Below, one piece after another: positions 62,301-64,000 of a DNA stretch of 64,000 bases. The DNA lies in assembly GCA_038226665.1 (NCBI GenBank), contig JBBRQI010000007.1, positions 47,232 to 111,231 on the forward strand, written 5' to 3'. The stretch is from SZAS-103 sp038226665 (lineage in GTDB: Bacteria > Pseudomonadota > Gammaproteobacteria > Xanthomonadales > Xanthomonadaceae). Numbering within the stretch: the stretch's first letter is position 1; each line of letters starts with the position of its first letter. The notes under the pieces were generated by a model, which was not told where the DNA came from, made no database searches, and saw nothing but the letters and a program-made list of their open reading frames with translations. Made by a program: the position numbers and the translations under genes.

Positions 62301-62503
62301 AACTGTTCGCGACGTTCGCGCTCAGCATGGACGATGCCGATGCGCCGCCGACCGAGCAGCACATGGCGTTCTACCAGTCGCTGCACGGCCAGCTTGATGC
62401 GCAGCTGGCCCAATGGCGAGAGCTGCAGGAAAAAGCAATCCCGGCGTTGAACGCGCATATCAAGGCGACCGGTGGTGCACCGCTGGATATCCGGGCAAAC
62501 TGA
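59318..62503 (+). CDS. Large exported BNR/sortilin-type beta-propeller protein
   Basis: The 1061-residue product starts with a signal peptide (LKRTTASRPSCLSGIGFLLA to VPAFA). It then has many BNR/Asp-box repeats of the S-x-D-x-G-x-T-W type (TIDSGATWTPIF, STDGGKTWANIG, TTDGGRSWNKVL, SSDEGATWTEVK, STDHGHSWTII, TVDGGKTWTSI) forming two propellers (about residues 40-720), a linker beta domain (about 760-900) and a helical C-terminal region. Sortilin/VPS10-like proteins of this size are frequent in xanthomonads; the substrate is unknown. TTG 59318 with an AGGGGA site about 7 bases upstream was chosen over the GTG at 59282 because it places the signal peptide at the N terminus. Confidence 0.88.
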   Translation: MKRTTASRPSCLSGIGFLLALAAVPAFATPLPASMEHKGVAVDPALYKAMHWRGIGPYRGGRALAVTGVSGEPGMYYFGAVAGGVWKTIDSGATWTPIFDSMPMSSIGAIAVAPSNHNVIYVGSGEGALRGNITYGDGVYKSTDGGKTWANIGLKDSRQIGALIVDPTNPDIVLVAAIGHAFGANAERGVFRTTDGGRSWNKVLYKDENTGAIDVTFDPHDPHIVYAALWQARRQPWNFSSGGLGSGMYRSSDEGATWTEVKGNGLPDGILGRIDVSVSGADSKRIYAMVEAKDGGLYRSDDGGQHWKLITQDGRVRQRAWYFSKIYADPKSIDTVYALNTGMLKSTDGGKSFSLVSATHGDHHGLWIDPADPARMINANDGGASVSLDTGKTWSSQDNQPTAQFYHVAVDTNRFPYWVYGAQQDNSNLTTASFDDEGVIGPRVWFPGGGGECGFVVPDPRDPNIVYSSSENYFARFDKRSNISQDISAWPVDNSGHPASELAHRFNWTSPLMLSPHSPDVLYAASEAVWKSTDHGHSWTIISPDLTRNDRDKQQASGGPLTKDITSVEYYDTIFALAESPVKKGMLWVGTDDGLVQTTLDDGAHWAAVTPSGMPAWSSIDMVEPSHFDAGIAYIAADRHKLDDIKPYAYRTVDGGKTWTSIANGLPDGAVVHAVREDPVRRGLLYAATERGVFVSFDDGSHWQSLQLDLPASPVHDLVVHGDDLVVATHGRSFWILDDVTPLRQIQSGTAAENIVLYAPQTAMRLHYPDAVDSRHPVGENPPAGALIDYYLKSAPKGELTIDILDAQGKVLRHLSSTHSTKEVQPPEWPDQIVPNDQIAAKQGMNRLIWDLRVNDPVQIPGAFYSGPTPRGPLVAPGEYQVKLTLGGVTHAAPLTVVADPRVANSEAAIRAKTELGLNVEHDIDRLHRAVNGIRKTRADIVRVQKALAGRPSDKALMDEADALSKRLDPIEQSLMQVNMKGSEANLAFPGMLNELFATFALSMDDADAPPTEQHMAFYQSLHGQLDAQLAQWRELQEKAIPALNAHIKATGGAPLDIRAN

Positions 62504-62824
62504 GGTCGGACGATGCGCGCGATGAAGAATCGCGCGCGCATTCTGGCGCTTGACACAGCTGCGCCTACGGTGCGAGGCACGGGTTGGTCGGGCTCCACGA
62601 AAAGTCCGACGGATCATGCGCACGGCGACAGCATCCGTGCTGAGTCCGAACACCGCGCCAACCTGGTCGCGTGGCATGCCTTCCAGATCCAATATCGGCA
62701 GGCCCGGTCGATCGAACCCGGCGACGCCAGAAACTAACGCAGCGCGTCCATCTCGTCATGCGTTGCGCCGCTGTCTCCGGGATCGTCATGGACCTCGGCG
62801 GTCCCTCCGGAAGTCGCCGTGAAG
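62504..62824. other. Gene-debris region between the BNR gene and the rhomboid remnant
   Basis: No intact gene is visible. It contains a minus-strand sigma-factor scrap (62609-62701) and the region that should encode the missing N terminus of the rhomboid gene, where no hydrophobic first helix can be read in the rhomboid frame. Short open frames on both strands look like decay. Confidence 0.55.
62609..62701 (-). pseudogene. Fragment of an RNA polymerase sigma factor (region 4-like)
   Basis: The minus strand reads LPILDLEGMPRDQVGAVFGL then STDAVAVRMIR, which resembles the DLEG-x5-E(V)A-x-(V/L)-G-(L/I)-S-x2-AV-x-x-R helix-turn-helix of ECF sigma-factor region 4. No region 2 or upstream part is present, and there is no start codon in a suitable place. 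It looks like a leftover of a deleted gene. The match is by eye and short. Confidence 0.5.
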
Positions 62825-63796
62825 TAGGGTTCAAATTTCGGACCGCTGACGATGTCCGGACAGTGGTGGCGCTTGGTCACGTCGAACCTCATCCACTTCG
62901 GCATCATCCATGTGGCTTTGAACATGTTGGCGCTGCATCAAGCCGGCAGAATGACCGAGCGGTTGTATGGCAGCCTTCGCTTCGCGTTGTTGTACGTCTT
63001 TGCAGGGCTTATAGGCAGCATGGCAAGCCTGTTGTGAAACCCCGAGGTCAACAGTGCAGGCGCATCAGGTGCGATCTTCGGCGTCTTCGGTGCGATGCTG
63101 GCCTTTGTGATCAACCCGCGCAACGGCGTGCCGCGCTCGGTCATGACCGAGCATCGCAACAGCACACTCGCGTTCGCCGCGTACTCGCTGTTTTACGGCG
63201 CGGCGCATGCGGCCATCGACAATGCAGCGCACATCGGCGGGCTGCTGGGCGGTTTCCTGATCGGTCTCGTGCTTGCGCATCCGCTCGACCACGCACATCG
63301 CGGGTCCAGCGGCGGCAGGCAATCGTTCGTCGCCGCCGGAGTGGGGCTGCTTGCACTGGCAACGTTGTCCTATCCGTTGCTCCATCCGAGCGACGCCGGG
63401 CGCCGCGACCAGGCATTTCAAAGTGCATTGATGGTGTTTCCAGCCGAAGAACATCGCGCCGTGCAGGCGATGCAGAGCGCGCAAACCCTCGCGGCTGGAA
63501 AGACCGGGGGAGGTGCCTTCGGCTTTGCACAGATCATGAAGTTCAATGCGTATCCGCAATGGAATGCCATGTACAACGAAATCGCTGCGCCCAAACTTGC
63601 CAGCGACCATCCCCTCGCCAAAAGGCAATCTCTCTTGTTGCGCTACATCGATGGCCGACGTCGCTTCTGCCAGCTCATCGCAAGGGCCGTTTCGGAAAAC
63701 GACGAAATGATCGCTAAGCAAGCCAAGGCTGCCGACCAGGATGCCAGCGTCGCGGTCGCGGAGTTGAACCAGCTCAACGCGAGAAGCCGCCACTAG
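62825..63796 (+). pseudogene. Rhomboid-family intramembrane serine protease, disrupted
   Basis: One frame reads *-GSNFGPLTMSGQWWRLVTSN, HFGIIHVALNMLAL, GLIGSMASLL-*-NPEVNSA and GASGAIFGVFGAMLAF through HAAIDNAAHIGGLLGGFLIG to a stop at 63796. The catalytic Ser (GASGAIFG), His (AAHIGG) and the oxyanion-hole Asn (HVALN) are all present. Both internal stops (TAG at 62825 and TGA at 63035) sit where family members usually have Trp (W-G-x-NFGPLT and SLL-W-NP). The first transmembrane segment is missing. The remainder of the reading frame is clean, which suggests recent inactivation. A hydrophilic C-terminal extension of about 150 residues follows the rhomboid core. Confidence 0.82.
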
Positions 63797-64000
63797 AGGC
63801 AATTCTGTTCGGAGTCCCATTGAACCGCTGCATAGCTGCCGGTCGACAATGACCGCTTGGGGTCCAGGCTGTGTGAAAACGCATTTGCGCTGTAAACGAT
63901 GACGCCAAAGCAGCGCTGAGCGCTTTGCAGGCCACCTGCAATCGACCTGTTTCATTTGGTGAAAACCGAACTGTTGGAAATTCAAAACGGCACTAATCGA
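63797..64000. other. Right-edge region without a recognisable gene
   Basis: It includes repeat copy B (63812-63880) and an AT-richer stretch. Nothing in the last 120 bases could be assigned. The motif CTGTGTGAAAACG resembles sequence often seen near insertion-element or repeat boundaries, but no transposase is readable here; the neighbouring sequence is outside the window. Confidence 0.5.
63812..63880. repeat. Dispersed noncoding repeat, copy B
   Basis: The plus strand reads CCGCTGCATAGCTGCCGGTC then GACAATGACCGCTTGGGGTC and CAGGCTGTGTGAAAAC. It is the diverged partner of 58838-58904, in the same orientation. It lies 15 bases after the rhomboid pseudogene. Confidence 0.6.

Noticed and set aside
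63065..63985. Minus-strand 306-codon frame covering the rhomboid remnant
   Set aside because: It lies opposite a frame with clear rhomboid motifs. The possible transposase-like look of its N terminus could not be supported.

Overview
The window is high-GC bacterial chromosome and is almost fully coding. Gene order and protein content point to a gammaproteobacterium of the Lysobacterales/Xanthomonadales, probably near Rhodanobacteraceae; I cannot fix the genus. The supporting blocks are surA-pdxA-rsmA-apaG-apaH beside folA-thyA-lgt, a Pil-Chp operon (pilG-pilH-pilI-pilJ-chpA-chpB-chpC) next to gshB-tonB, pilT-pilU next to yggS-proC, and yqgE-ruvX-pyrB. No rRNA, tRNA, CRISPR array or complete insertion sequence was seen.

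Layout. 1-7.1 kb: surA (cut by the window edge), pdxA, a three-helix membrane protein, rsmA, apaG and apaH on the plus strand, converging with the translationally coupled lgt-thyA-folA set. 7.1-13.5 kb: a minus-strand series with lemA and three TPM-domain genes (one with two TPM domains), a TerC-type membrane protein, dgkA and gcvPB. 13.7-14.6 kb: one AT-rich TIR-domain gene that looks acquired. 14.7-24.2 kb: housekeeping genes, namely isoaspartyl peptidase, DoxX-like protein, a two-component pair, mazG-cysQ-nudE-gspN, bioA and rsmE. 24.3-37.4 kb: the Chp chemosensory operon for type IV pilus control, with a 2296-residue hybrid kinase. 37.6-43.9 kb: gshB-tonB, yqgE-ruvX-pyrB, a YiiX-like hydrolase, a cNMP/DUF1003 protein and a ferritin-like protein. 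43.9-56.7 kb: chrA, pilU, pilT, yggS, proC, a diguanylate cyclase, a cobalamin-binding-type protein, pdxH, a glycerate-kinase-like gene, dodecin, aroK-aroB, a WGR-like small gene and hemE. 56.9-64 kb: a TPR/FlgO-like membrane protein, a large exported BNR-repeat protein, and a decayed zone with a sigma-factor scrap, a rhomboid pseudogene and two copies of a noncoding repeat.

How the genes work together. PilG/PilH/PilI/PilJ/ChpA/ChpB/ChpC form the signalling arm, and PilT/PilU the retraction motors, of twitching motility. The usual CheR-type methyltransferase gene (pilK) is absent, and the CheB-like ChpB has lost two of its three catalytic residues, so the adaptation arm looks degenerate. Many neighbouring genes overlap by ATGA, GTGA or 8-base stop/start overlaps, which indicates tight translational coupling.

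The most unusual signals are: GTAG-headed REP-like palindromes translated inside the signal-peptide region of a TPM gene; in-frame tandem repeats in BioA, ChpA and PilI; the degenerate Chp adaptation module; the single-gene TIR island; an apparent one-base frameshift at the start of a ferritin-like gene; and a rhomboid gene with two Trp-to-stop changes. I found no multi-gene system here that I can show to be wholly new.
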